The position numbers were made by a program, and so were the translations under genes. 64,000 nt of DNA from Mumia xiangluensis (GTDB taxonomy: Bacteria > Actinomycetota > Actinomycetes > Propionibacteriales > Nocardioidaceae): positions 186,001 to 250,000 of the forward strand of contig NZ_WJYO01000003.1 of assembly GCF_010994095.1 (NCBI RefSeq), written 5' to 3'. Positions 45,119-53,414 of the stretch are shown piece after piece. A model generated the notes under the pieces. It had not been told where the DNA came from. It made no database searches and worked only from the letters and a program-made list of their open reading frames with translations. Position 1 is the first letter of the stretch, and every line of letters begins with the position of its first letter.

Positions 45119-46471
45119 ATGACCGACTACACCGCACTCCGCGCCCGCCTGACCGGCACGCTGACCACGCGCGACGTCCCGGACCACACCGCGGGAGCGA
45201 CCGCGTTCAACCTCGCGATCGAGCACGACCCCGATGCGGTCGTCCACGCCGCCACCGAGGCCGACGTGGTGGAGACCGTCCGCTTCGCGCGCGCCGAGGG
45301 CGTGCCGCTCCACCTGCACACCACCGGCCACGGCGCACCCACGGCGTACGCGTCAGGCATCGTCCTCGCGCTCGGGGCCCTCTCCTCGGTCGAGATCGAC
45401 CCGCAGGCGCGGACCGCGACGATCGGCGGCGGCACGCGTTGGGCCGACGTCGTCGCCGCCGCTGCCGAGCACGACCTGGCTCCCGTCACGGGCTCCTCGA
45501 CGAACGTCGGGGTAGTCGGCTTCCTCGTCGGCGGCGGCATCGGGCCGCTCGCCCGCAGCCACGGCTTCGGGTCCGACCACGTCGTCTCCGCCAGGGTTGT
45601 GACCGGCACCGGCGACGTCGTGGAGGCCTCGACGGAGGGAGATGCCGACCTCCTCTGGGCGCTGCGGGGCGGCAAGACCGGCCTCGGCGTCGTCACCGAG
45701 ATCACGGTTGCGCTCTCCGCGGTCCCCGCGCTGTACGCCGGGACGCTCTTCTTCGACCTGGAGGCGAGCACCGACCCGTACGCGCGCTGGCTCGACTGGA
45801 CGACGACCGCGCCCGCGGACGTCACGACCAGCGGGATGATCATCAGGTTCCCCGACCTCCCGTTCATCCCGGACCCGATGCGCGGCAAGCACCTCTTCGC
45901 GCTCCACGTCGCCTTCCCCGGGACCGCCGACGACGGCGAACGCCTCACCAAGCCGCTGCGCGAGCTCGGCGACGTGCACCTCGACGACCTCGGGCCGATG
46001 CCGCTGGGCGAGGTCGCCCGGATCACGGGCGACCCCACGGAGCCGGGCCCGTCCTTCCTGCGCGGGGCGACGCTCTCGCGGGTCGACCGCGACCTCGCCG
46101 ACGCGGTGCTCTCGCTCGCAGGTCCAGGGAGCACGCTCCCGATCATGGGCCTCGAGGTCCGGCACGTGGGCGGGGCCTCGGCAGCAGGCGCGCCCGATGG
46201 GTCGTCGGCGGCTGGCTTCCGCGACTTCGACTACACCGTGACGGTGCTCGGGGTGCCCGACCCGGCGCTCTTCGACGACGTGCTCCCCGGGGTGTTCGCG
46301 CAGGTCGAGGAAGCGATCGGGGCCTGGCGCTCGCCACACCTCTCCCCCAACTGGATGAGCGACCCGTACGACGCCGCCCAGATCGCGCGGACCTGGCCGC
46401 AGGACGTGCTGGCCCGGCTCGAGGCGGTCCGGTCCACCCACGACCCGGATGGTCTCTTCGCGCAGGCTTGA
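45119..46471 (+). CDS. FAD-binding oxidoreductase (berberine-bridge-enzyme-like), candidate ECF41 target
   Basis: A 450-residue VAO/BBE-type flavoprotein. The FAD histidine lies in HTTGHGAP (8-alpha linkage). The second covalent cysteine of bicovalent BBE enzymes is missing: the site reads SSTNVGVVGF, so only one link is expected. GGGIGPLARSHGFGSDHVV and WALRGGKTGLGVVTEI complete the FAD domain. The C-terminal SPNWMSDPYD motif is the usual end-domain turn (here Ser-Asp). Substrate unknown: alcohol, sugar or aromatic oxidation are all possible. A ribosome binding site (GAAGGAG) precedes ATG 45119. Confidence 0.9.
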   Translation: MTDYTALRARLTGTLTTRDVPDHTAGATAFNLAIEHDPDAVVHAATEADVVETVRFARAEGVPLHLHTTGHGAPTAYASGIVLALGALSSVEIDPQARTATIGGGTRWADVVAAAAEHDLAPVTGSSTNVGVVGFLVGGGIGPLARSHGFGSDHVVSARVVTGTGDVVEASTEGDADLLWALRGGKTGLGVVTEITVALSAVPALYAGTLFFDLEASTDPYARWLDWTTTAPADVTTSGMIIRFPDLPFIPDPMRGKHLFALHVAFPGTADDGERLTKPLRELGDVHLDDLGPMPLGEVARITGDPTEPGPSFLRGATLSRVDRDLADAVLSLAGPGSTLPIMGLEVRHVGGASAAGAPDGSSAAGFRDFDYTVTVLGVPDPALFDDVLPGVFAQVEEAIGAWRSPHLSPNWMSDPYDAAQIARTWPQDVLARLEAVRSTHDPDGLFAQA

Positions 46472-46492
46472 CGGGCGTGGGAGCCTGACCGG

Positions 46493-46969
46493 ATGACGCC
46501 ACCCGAGACGTACGAGCCCCGTCTTGCGACGCCTGGCGACGCCGACGAGGTCGCCAGGCTGCTGCACGACTTCAACACCGAGTACGCCTGGCCGTCACCC
46601 GGCGCCGACGTCCTGACACCGCGCCTGCGCAACCTCCTCGGCGGGATCTCGACGTACGCGGTGATCGCTGGCCGGCCCGCGGTGGCGGTCGCGCTCGTCA
46701 CCGTGCGGCCCAACGTCTGGTACGAGGGTCCGGTGGCGCTGCTGGACGAGCTGTACGTCGTCCCGAGCCTGCGCGGGCAGGGCATCGGGACCACGGTGCT
46801 CGACCTCGTGACGGCCCACGCGCGCGAGCGGCACGTCGCCCTCGTCGAGGTCAACGTCGACGAGGGCGACGTCGACGCGCAACGGTTCTACGTGCGGCAC
46901 GGGTTCTCGATGATCGAGCCCGAGACCGGGGAGCGCGCCTTCTATCTCCACCAGGAGATCGGCGACTGA
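46493..46969 (+). CDS. GNAT-family N-acetyltransferase
   Basis: The 158-residue protein has the acetyl-CoA-binding motif A (LDELYVVPSLRGQGIGTTVLD) and the motif B region VNVDEGDVDAQRFYVRHGFS. Substrate cannot be inferred. It starts 21 bases after the flavin oxidoreductase stop, so it may belong to the same transcript and the same ECF41 control. Five bases after its stop lies the 3' end of the tRNA gene on the opposite strand. Confidence 0.9.
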   Translation: MTPPETYEPRLATPGDADEVARLLHDFNTEYAWPSPGADVLTPRLRNLLGGISTYAVIAGRPAVAVALVTVRPNVWYEGPVALLDELYVVPSLRGQGIGTTVLDLVTAHARERHVALVEVNVDEGDVDAQRFYVRHGFSMIEPETGERAFYLHQEIGD

Positions 46970-46973
46970 CGGG

Positions 46974-47048
46974 TGCTCCCGGCGGGACTCGAACCCGCAC
47001 CTTGGACGGGTTTAAGCCGTCTGCCTCTGCCGGTTGGGCTACAGGAGC
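46974..47048 (-). tRNA. tRNA with UAA anticodon and short variable loop (nominally tRNA-Leu)
   Basis: Reading the minus strand from 47048: acceptor GCTCCTG pairs with CGGGAGC, and a D arm has A14 and the GG pair. The anticodon stem GACGG/CCGTC encloses loop CTTAAAC, giving anticodon TAA. A six-base variable region CAAGGT is followed by T stem GCGGG/CCCGC with loop TTCGAGT, and discriminator A. The anticodon reads UUA (Leu). However, leucine tRNAs are class II with a long variable arm, and this one is class I. CCA is not fully encoded (CC then C). The gene call is firm; amino-acid identity is not. Confidence 0.85.
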
Positions 47049-47073
47049 GTGGGACCCATTGTGGCGTACGGGT

Positions 47074-47154
47074 GGTTTCGACTCGCTGCGCTCGCTCAAC
47101 CAGCGGAGGAGGGCTCGCTCAGTCGGCGGAAGGGGGGCTCGCTCAGTCGGCGGA
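47074..47154 (-). repeat. Dispersed repeat type B followed by two partial repeats
   Basis: Bases 47074-47101 are a full type B unit. On the minus strand it has GGTT/AACC ends, three GA/GA steps split by GC pairs, and loop GCA. It is followed by two 24-base units containing GCTCGCTCAGTCGGCGGA at 47113 and 47137, which look like amplified half-units. The last contains the stop codon of the CFA-synthase-like gene. Confidence 0.8.
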
Positions 47155-47940
47155 GGGGGTGCCGGTGATCTCGTACGCGCGGACCGTCCGGCGCTCGAGG
47201 TTGTCGCGCACGAGGACGAGCGACACCCTCCACATCCGGGCGTGCTGGGCGCCGACCGCATCGACGACCGCGTCCCAGTGCTCCTCGAGCCGCGCGCCGA
47301 TGTCCCGGAGGCGGTCGCGCTCCTCGGAGACCACCTCGCGTACGGCGTCGACGACGAGGCCCTCCTGCTCCCACCGCCCGATCGACGCGCTCAGCGGCTC
47401 CGGGTCGGTGTAGACGGTCTCAGCCCGTCCGGCGTCCTCGCCAGCGGCGTGCCCGAGCACGGCATCGGCAAGCTCGGCCGGCAGCTCGGTGCGCATCTGC
47501 CCTGGGACGTCGAGGTAGCCGGTCACGGCATCGACCGGCTCCGAAGGCCCCCGCGGCGCGGGACCCACCGCACCGAGCTGCACGGTCAGGCGCAGCACCT
47601 CACGGCGGTCGGCCGGCTCGAGGGTGCGCTTCGCGGACGCCTGCTCGACGTAGTCGCGCATCAGCCGCACAGCCGTCTCGAGGTCGCCGTCGATGGTGAG
47701 CTCGCCCGCGATGTAGGCCTTGGCGATGCCTTCCTGCCCGGGCGACCACATCAGGCGGCGGACGGTCCGGCGTGACTCGAGGTGCGCCGCGATCCCGACG
47801 TCGCCGGACTCAGGATCGACCCGTGACCCGTCCCACGCGGTGAACGTGACCGGCGGCGCCTCGCCGTACACCTGGACGAGCAGGTCGACCAGCCGTCCGG
47901 CCACGCCGGTGGAATGCGTCCGGGTGATCTCCTCAGTCAT
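47143..47940 (-). CDS. Cyclopropane-fatty-acyl-phospholipid synthase relative lacking the methyltransferase core
   Basis: The 265-residue protein matches both ends of CFA synthases but not the middle. Residues about 25-95 ([38 protein letters not shown]) are the N-terminal lipid-binding region. Residues about 180-260 ([39 protein letters not shown]) match the extreme C-terminus. The roughly 150-200-residue SAM-binding core, with its glycine-rich motif and bicarbonate site, is absent, yet the reading frame is open. Usual length is about 420. It is therefore an in-frame deletion derivative: either a decaying gene or a non-catalytic lipid-binding protein. It overlaps the UDG gene by eight bases. 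Its last residues come from a dispersed repeat. Confidence 0.7.
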   Translation of the reverse strand: MTEEITRTHSTGVAGRLVDLLVQVYGEAPPVTFTAWDGSRVDPESGDVGIAAHLESRRTVRRLMWSPGQEGIAKAYIAGELTIDGDLETAVRLMRDYVEQASAKRTLEPADRREVLRLTVQLGAVGPAPRGPSEPVDAVTGYLDVPGQMRTELPAELADAVLGHAAGEDAGRAETVYTDPEPLSASIGRWEQEGLVVDAVREVVSEERDRLRDIGARLEEHWDAVVDAVGAQHARMWRVSLVLVRDNLERRTVRAYEITGTPSAD

Positions 47941-48754
47941 CGCTGACCTCCTTCGCGCGGGCCATGACGGCGTCGAGCATGGGCTCGGTCAACCGTCCTG
48001 TGAACGTGTTCTGCTGGCTGGGGTGGAAACAGCCCAGGAGACGGACCGTATCCCCCGCAGGTTTCGGGATCGTGACCTCCGCCGCGTGACCGAACTTCGG
48101 CCGTGGTCGCGGCACAGGCGCACCCAGGGCTGCCATCGTCCGCAACGTCGCGTCCCAACCATAGGAGCCGAGAGCGACGATCACGCGAACGGAAGGCAGC
48201 ACGAGTCGGAACTCCTCCTCCAACCAGGGTGCACAGGCGTCGCGTTCATCCGTGGTCGGTTTGTTCGCAGGGGGTGCGCAGCGGACCGCGGCGACCATGC
48301 GGCCGCCGATGAGGCGCTGGCCGTCGCCGGCGTGGACGCTGGTCGCCTGCGCGGCCAGCCCCGTACGGTGCAGCGACGCGAACAACCAGTCGCCGGAGCG
48401 GTCCCCGGTGAAGATGCGGCCGGTGCGGTTGCCGCCGTGCGCGGCGGGTGCGAGACCGACGACGAGGACCCTCGGCTCGGCCTCGCCCCAGCCCGGGATC
48501 GGACGGCCCCAGTACGGCTCGTCGGCAAACGCGCGCCGCTTGGTGACCGCGACGTCCTCGCGCCACTCCACCAGCCGTGGGCAGGCGCGGCAGACCGAGA
48601 CACGCGCGTCGAGCTCGCGCAGCGAACCCGCCCCCGCGGCCAGCTCACCGACCTCCGCCGCGTCGTGAGCCACCGGCGTCGCGGGTGTGGCGACGTCGTC
48701 CGGCCACCCGGTGCCCGGTGTCACGGGCGAGGTGAATCCGGTCCGAGCAGGCAC
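47933..48754 (-). CDS. Family 5 uracil-DNA glycosylase (UDGb)
   Basis: A 273-residue base-excision repair enzyme. The family-5 active-site motif is [19 protein letters not shown] and the C-terminal motif is [12 protein letters not shown]. The cysteines C-x2-C (CRACPRL), CAPPANKP and a later one hold the 4Fe-4S cluster of families 4 and 5. The Ala-rich motif I without an active-site Asp or Asn is typical of family 5, which also excises hypoxanthine and other deaminated bases, useful in a high-GC genome. GTG 48754 was chosen; a TTG at 48781 is an alternative. Confidence 0.92.
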   Translation of the reverse strand: MPARTGFTSPVTPGTGWPDDVATPATPVAHDAAEVGELAAGAGSLRELDARVSVCRACPRLVEWREDVAVTKRRAFADEPYWGRPIPGWGEAEPRVLVVGLAPAAHGGNRTGRIFTGDRSGDWLFASLHRTGLAAQATSVHAGDGQRLIGGRMVAAVRCAPPANKPTTDERDACAPWLEEEFRLVLPSVRVIVALGSYGWDATLRTMAALGAPVPRPRPKFGHAAEVTIPKPAGDTVRLLGCFHPSQQNTFTGRLTEPMLDAVMARAKEVSDD

Positions 48755-48801
48755 GTGTCCCAGCCTAGTCGCGGCGAGCAACGATCGGGCGCGAGCGAAC
48801 C

Positions 48802-48815
48802 TTCACCTCGGTGAA
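48802..48815. promoter_or_regulatory. Dyad TTCACC-TC-GGTGAA upstream of the GH92 gene
   Basis: A perfect six-base inverted repeat around TC lies 89 bases before the GH92 start in the divergent gap. It could be an operator for a sugar-responsive regulator. No regulator gene is adjacent. Confidence 0.3.
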
Positions 48816-48903
48816 ATCTGCCCGTCACGTGGCGTACGTAGCGTCCACGCCACGGGCTCGTGGCGGTGCGAGCCACCGCGGCGCCGGACGAGGGGAGGCC
48901 CCG

Positions 48904-51180
48904 ATGGCTGTCGACCCCTTCATCGGCACGTCCGCCACGGACCTGCCGCCCTCGACCGGGCTGGCGGCCACGTGGTGGTCACCGAAGCCCCAGGTGGGCA
49001 ACACCCACCCCGGCGCGTGCCACCCGCTCGGGATGGTGTCGGCGTGCGCCTACTCGGGTGCCTACCCGACCGGCTACGGACGGTACGACCTCAGCACCGA
49101 GGGCGTGCCGACCGCGATCCTCGACGACCAGGTGGCCTCGGGCGTCACGCACTTCCAGCAGTCGGGCACCGGGGCGATCCGGAAGTACTACAACTACTTC
49201 CGGGTCACCCCGATGCTCGAGCCTCTCGACGCCCTCGGCCGCACGTGGCGGCTCCACGACGAGGAGGCCGAGCCGGGCTGGTACGCCGCCACGCTCGACT
49301 CGGGCGTCCGCTGCGAGGTCACCGTCGGGCCCAAGAGCGCCGTCCACCGCTACACCTTCCCCGCGCACCACGACGCCCGCCTCGTCGTCGACTTCTCGCT
49401 CGGCGGGCTAGCCATCCCGTACGGCGCCACCGTCCCGCTGCGCTCACACCTCGAGGCCGTCTCCCCCGGGGTGGCGCGCGGCGAGATCGTCGTCGAGGGC
49501 GCACCGCTCGCCGTCCATCTGGAGTGCGACGCCGAGCGCTGGCGCCAGATGCTCTGGTACGACCGACGGCTGATGGCGGGCGGCAGCCGGCTCGACTTCC
49601 ACGACATCCGGACGACCACCCTCCGTCCGTTCGGCGTGATGTGGGCCGGGCCGACCGCCGCAGAGCAGGTCGTCGAGCTCCGCCTGGGATTCTCGCTGCG
49701 CGGCACCGAGCAGGCGCGCGAGAACCTCCTCGCCGACTGTGGACCGAGCCGGTCCAGCTTCGCCGTACGCCGCGAGGCCACCGCCCGCGCCTGGGGCGAC
49801 CACCTCGGCCTGATCGACGTGACGTGCCCGGATCCCGAGCGCCGCACGGTCTTCGAGACAGCGCTGTACCACTCGCTCGTCAAGCCGTGCCTCGCACCGA
49901 ACGAGAGCCCGTTCTGGCCGAGCGACGGTCCGTTCGCGTTCGACATCAGCACGATGTGGGACATCTACCGGACGCAGCTCCCGTTGCTGACCGCGCTCGT
50001 GCCCGCGCGGGCGGCCGAGCTCGCCAACGCCCTCCTGCACGTCTGCGAAGAGGAGGGCAACCTCCCCATCGGGTACCGCATGGCGCGCGGCGCCGACGTG
50101 TTCTCACGCCAGGCCAGCGCGCTCGCGCAGACGTTCCTTGCGGACCTGTGCGCGCTCGGGATCGGCGGCATCGACTGGGACTGGGCCCTCGTCCACATGC
50201 ACAACGACCTCCGGCGGGCGTACGGCGAGGACTACCTCCTGCGTGGCGTCGCCCACCCGATCAGCCACACCCTCGACCTCGCGTTCGGCTACTGGTGCAC
50301 GCTCCAGGTCGCGCAGCACGTCGGCGACAAGGCGCTGGTCAGCGAGCTCGAGCCGTACGCCGCCGGCTGGTCGAGCGCGTTCGACCCCGCGACCGGCCTC
50401 CTGCTCGACTCGACCTTCTACGAGGGTGGACGGTGGAACTACTCGTTCCGCCTCGTCCACGACATGGCCGCCCGGATCGTCCTGGCCGGCGGCGCGGAAG
50501 CGTTCGTCGCGCTCCTCGACCGGTTCTTCGGGTACGGAGCCGAGGCCGTGCAGCAGCCGGGAGTGCGCCCCTCGAAGGCGGAGATGGCGGCCGGTTACGC
50601 GCTCGACCGCTTCGAGGGCCTCAACAACGAGCCGGACATGGAGGCCCCCTGGGCGTACCACTACGCGGGGCGCCCGGATCGTACGGCCGAGATCGTGCAC
50701 GCGGTGATCCACCAGCGCTTCGGAACCGGGCACGGTGGGCTCCCCGGCAACGACGACTCGGGCGGGCTGAGCTCGTGGTACGTGTGGGCCGCGCTCGGTC
50801 TGTTCCCCGTCGCCGGGCAGAACATCTTCCTCGTCAACGCGCCGTCGTTCTCCGCCGCCACCGTCAACCTCGCCGACGCACGGCTCGAGATCGAGACGAC
50901 GGGCTTCACCGAACCCGGCCGCGACACTCCCCCGCAGTACGTGCAGGCGGCGTGGCTCGACGGCCGACCGCTGAACCGCACGTGGCTCGACGGCACCGAG
51001 CTCTACCGAGGCGGGCGACTCCTCCTCGAGCTCGGACCCGAACCCGGCTCCTGGGGCCGGGCCCCCGAGTGCGTTCCACCGTCCTTCCCCGCCGGCGCCC
51101 GCCGCGGGCGCCGTCCTGAGCGAGCGAAGCGAGTCGAAGGGGACGTCCTCGCCGTCTCTCCATCGATCGGGGTGTCATGA
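48904..51180 (+). CDS. GH92 family alpha-mannosidase, no signal peptide
   Basis: The 758-residue protein belongs to glycoside hydrolase family 92, inverting calcium-dependent exo-alpha-mannosidases. The N-terminal domain has VDPFIGT and GNTHPGACHPLGMVS. The catalytic domain has the motifs SLVKPCLAPNE, TMWDIYRTQLPLL, NNEPDMEAPWAYHYAGRPD and GNDDSGGLSSWYVWAALGLFPVAG, including the catalytic acid/base region. ATG 48904 follows GGGGAGG and is not followed by an export signal, so it acts inside the cell unless exported otherwise. The last 25 residues (with ERAKRVEGD) are encoded by dispersed repeat B and are not part of the fold. It overlaps the next gene by four bases. Confidence 0.92.
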   Translation: MAVDPFIGTSATDLPPSTGLAATWWSPKPQVGNTHPGACHPLGMVSACAYSGAYPTGYGRYDLSTEGVPTAILDDQVASGVTHFQQSGTGAIRKYYNYFRVTPMLEPLDALGRTWRLHDEEAEPGWYAATLDSGVRCEVTVGPKSAVHRYTFPAHHDARLVVDFSLGGLAIPYGATVPLRSHLEAVSPGVARGEIVVEGAPLAVHLECDAERWRQMLWYDRRLMAGGSRLDFHDIRTTTLRPFGVMWAGPTAAEQVVELRLGFSLRGTEQARENLLADCGPSRSSFAVRREATARAWGDHLGLIDVTCPDPERRTVFETALYHSLVKPCLAPNESPFWPSDGPFAFDISTMWDIYRTQLPLLTALVPARAAELANALLHVCEEEGNLPIGYRMARGADVFSRQASALAQTFLADLCALGIGGIDWDWALVHMHNDLRRAYGEDYLLRGVAHPISHTLDLAFGYWCTLQVAQHVGDKALVSELEPYAAGWSSAFDPATGLLLDSTFYEGGRWNYSFRLVHDMAARIVLAGGAEAFVALLDRFFGYGAEAVQQPGVRPSKAEMAAGYALDRFEGLNNEPDMEAPWAYHYAGRPDRTAEIVHAVIHQRFGTGHGGLPGNDDSGGLSSWYVWAALGLFPVAGQNIFLVNAPSFSAATVNLADARLEIETTGFTEPGRDTPPQYVQAAWLDGRPLNRTWLDGTELYRGGRLLLELGPEPGSWGRAPECVPPSFPAGARRGRRPERAKRVEGDVLAVSPSIGVS
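51115..51140 (+). repeat. Dispersed repeat type B in the GH92 C-terminal tail
   Basis: The unit has ends CCT/AGG in place of GGTT/AACC, with the same three GA/GA steps, GC pairs, GAA loop and bulged T. It encodes ERAKRVE, the same peptide as in mfd. A separate hairpin (GGCGCCCG/CGGGCGCC, 51094-51112) lies immediately before it. Confidence 0.85.
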
Positions 51181-52475
51181 TCATGCAACCGCCGTACCGT
51201 CTCGTCATCGTCGTCCGCGCAGATCCCGTGATCTGCGGACACTCCGGGGAAGCCCGCAACCTCGCCGAGGCGGCGCTCGCTCGAGGGTTCACCGACATCC
51301 GGATCGTCACGTGGCCGATCGACCGGCTCCAGGAGGCCGGGCTCCCGCTCAAGCCGCTCGACTCTGTCCTCCCGTACTCGCCGGGCATCACGGTCGAGCG
51401 CCCCGACCCGGTCGGCGACTACAAGGTTCCGGACGGCCGCTACCTCGCGGGGATCACCGGCCGGCTCGTCGAGCTCTTCACCGACGGCGTCCCGACGGTC
51501 GCGCTGTCGCTCTACCTCAGCCCGCACACGACGGCGGTCACCGACGCCGTACGCATCGCCCGCGCCACCGGTCTGCCGGTCGACGTCACCACGGTCGCCG
51601 AAGCCGTCGGGTCGGACGTCACCGGCGTCGTACGCTCCTGCATCGCGGAGGACCGCTTCGGCGCCGCCGCCCAGGTGCTGACGACGTACCTGAGCAACGA
51701 CGTGTGCCTCGCCGTCTCCGCGTACACGCGCGACCTCGTCGTCGCGTGCGCCGAGGAGGTCGACGCGCGCCACGGGACGCGGTTCGCGGAGCAGTGCCGC
51801 GACCGGATCGGCATCTCGTACCCGGCGATCGACACCCGCGCCTACACCGACCTCGACCCCGACGCGGTCGACGACGCGGTGGCGGCGCGCGGGCTGGAGC
51901 GTGACGGCTACGTGTTCTTCCTGTCGCGGCTCGCCGCCGCCAAGGGCGTCGACGACCTGATCGACGGGTACGCCCGCAGCACGGCCGCGAACACGGTGCG
52001 CCTGGTCGTCGCCGGACGGGGACCCGAGGAGGCCGAGCTCCGCGCGTACGCGGCGGCGTCGCCGGTCGCCGACCGGATCATCTTCCTCGACGACGTCGAC
52101 GACGCGGAGAAGCCGCTCTTGATGGCGGGGTGCGCGGCGTTCGTCCTGCCGAGCAAGCCGCGCCCCGAGTTCGTCGAGACGTTCGGGATCGCCCTGGTCG
52201 AGAAGATGCTCGCCGGTGGCGGGCCGATCGTGACCACCGAGACCGGCGGGATCGGCGAGGCCGTCGGCGACCACGCGACGATCGTCGGCGTCGAGGACCC
52301 CGACGCCATCGCCACCGCGATCGACGGCGCCGTCCTGCGCAGCACCCCTGCGGACCGCGCCCGGAAGGCCGAGGCCGCGCGGGCGTACGCGCTGCAGTTC
52401 GACCGCGCCCACGTGCTCGACGGGATCCTGAGGCAGCTGTGGACAGTGCAGGGCGTCACGGCGATCGGCGCCTGA
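51177..52475 (+). CDS. GT4-type glycosyltransferase coupled to the GH92 gene
   Basis: A 432-residue GT-B-fold enzyme. The C-terminal donor-binding half contains FFLSRLAAAKGVDDLIDGY, VVAGRGPEEAELRAYA and the E-x7-E motif EFVETFGIALVEKM, followed by GGPIVTTETGGIGEAV. The N-terminal acceptor half has HSGEARNLAEAALARG. It starts within the GH92 stop (ATGA overlap), so both are made together. An enzyme pair that removes and adds sugar, probably mannose, suggests remodelling of a mannose-containing cytoplasmic glycan or storage compound; the sugar is inferred. Confidence 0.88.
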   Translation: MIMQPPYRLVIVVRADPVICGHSGEARNLAEAALARGFTDIRIVTWPIDRLQEAGLPLKPLDSVLPYSPGITVERPDPVGDYKVPDGRYLAGITGRLVELFTDGVPTVALSLYLSPHTTAVTDAVRIARATGLPVDVTTVAEAVGSDVTGVVRSCIAEDRFGAAAQVLTTYLSNDVCLAVSAYTRDLVVACAEEVDARHGTRFAEQCRDRIGISYPAIDTRAYTDLDPDAVDDAVAARGLERDGYVFFLSRLAAAKGVDDLIDGYARSTAANTVRLVVAGRGPEEAELRAYAAASPVADRIIFLDDVDDAEKPLLMAGCAAFVLPSKPRPEFVETFGIALVEKMLAGGGPIVTTETGGIGEAVGDHATIVGVEDPDAIATAIDGAVLRSTPADRARKAEAARAYALQFDRAHVLDGILRQLWTVQGVTAIGA

Positions 52476-52496
52476 GCGGGGTCAGCGCCCGGCGGC

Positions 52497-53414
52497 CTAC
52501 GCGAGCGACCAGGCGATGCCGTCGAGGATGTCGCGCTCCGAGACCACCAGGGTGTCCGGCGTCGTACGGCGCAGCAGCCGCGCGACGATCAGCGCGCCGC
52601 CGCCGATGACGTCCGCGCGGCCGGGGTGCATGAACGGCCAGGACCGCCGCTCCTCCACCGGGGCAGCGACGATCCTGTCGCACGCGGCCACCACGTCGGG
52701 CACGGCGAGGCGTGCGTGGTGGATGCGGGCGGAGTCGTACTCCTCGAGCCCGAGGACCAGGGCAGCCACGGTCGTGATCGTGCCCGCGACGCCCACGAGC
52801 GTACGAGCCGTCCCGACGTCGACCCGCACACCCTCGAGCGCCGCGTCGACGTCCGCGACGCAGGCCGCGATCTCGTCGGCGGTCGGCGGGTCGCTGCGCA
52901 GGTGACGCTCGGTCATCCGGACCGACCCGATGTCGAGCGAGTGCTCCGCGTCGGCGACGCCGTCGTGCCCGAGGATCAGTTCCGTAGAGCCGCCACCCAG
53001 GTCGACCACGAGCACAGGCTGCTCGACACCCGGCAGGTCGCGCACCGCGCCGGCGTACGACAACGCTGCCTCCTCGGCGCCGCTCACGACGTCGGGACGC
53101 ACGCCGAGCCGCTCCTGCACGCCTGCCGCGAACTCCTCCGCGTTGTCGGCGTCACGGGTGGCCGACGTCGCCACGAACCGCACCCGCTCCACGCCTGCCT
53201 CGGCGATCACGCCTGCGTAGTCCTCGCACGCGGCGAAGGTCCTCGCGAGCGCCCGCTCGTCGAGGTGTCCCGTGCGGTCGACGCCGTAGCCGAGCCGCAC
53301 GATCTCCATCCGGCGCACGAGGTCGTCCGCCGTGCCGGCGTCGGCGTCGAGGTCGGTGACGAGCAGACGGATCGAGTTGGTCCCGCAGTCGACCGCGGCG
53401 ACCCTGCGGGTCAC
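52497..53414 (-). CDS. Ppx/GppA phosphatase family protein (exopolyphosphatase-like)
   Basis: A 305-residue member of the ASKHA-fold Ppx/GppA family. The phosphate-1 motif is AVDCGTNSIRLLV and phosphate-2 is VVDLGGGSTELIL, with the catalytic glutamate in the GAEEAALSY segment. It is the short form, without the C-terminal HD domain, as in mycobacterial Ppx1/Ppx2. It acts on polyphosphate or (p)ppGpp-type substrates. The GTG at 53414 overlaps the DUF501 stop (GTGA). It is the last gene of the conserved eno-ftsB-DUF501-ppx block. Confidence 0.92.
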   Translation of the reverse strand: MTRRVAAVDCGTNSIRLLVTDLDADAGTADDLVRRMEIVRLGYGVDRTGHLDERALARTFAACEDYAGVIAEAGVERVRFVATSATRDADNAEEFAAGVQERLGVRPDVVSGAEEAALSYAGAVRDLPGVEQPVLVVDLGGGSTELILGHDGVADAEHSLDIGSVRMTERHLRSDPPTADEIAACVADVDAALEGVRVDVGTARTLVGVAGTITTVAALVLGLEEYDSARIHHARLAVPDVVAACDRIVAAPVEERRSWPFMHPGRADVIGGGALIVARLLRRTTPDTLVVSERDILDGIAWSLA

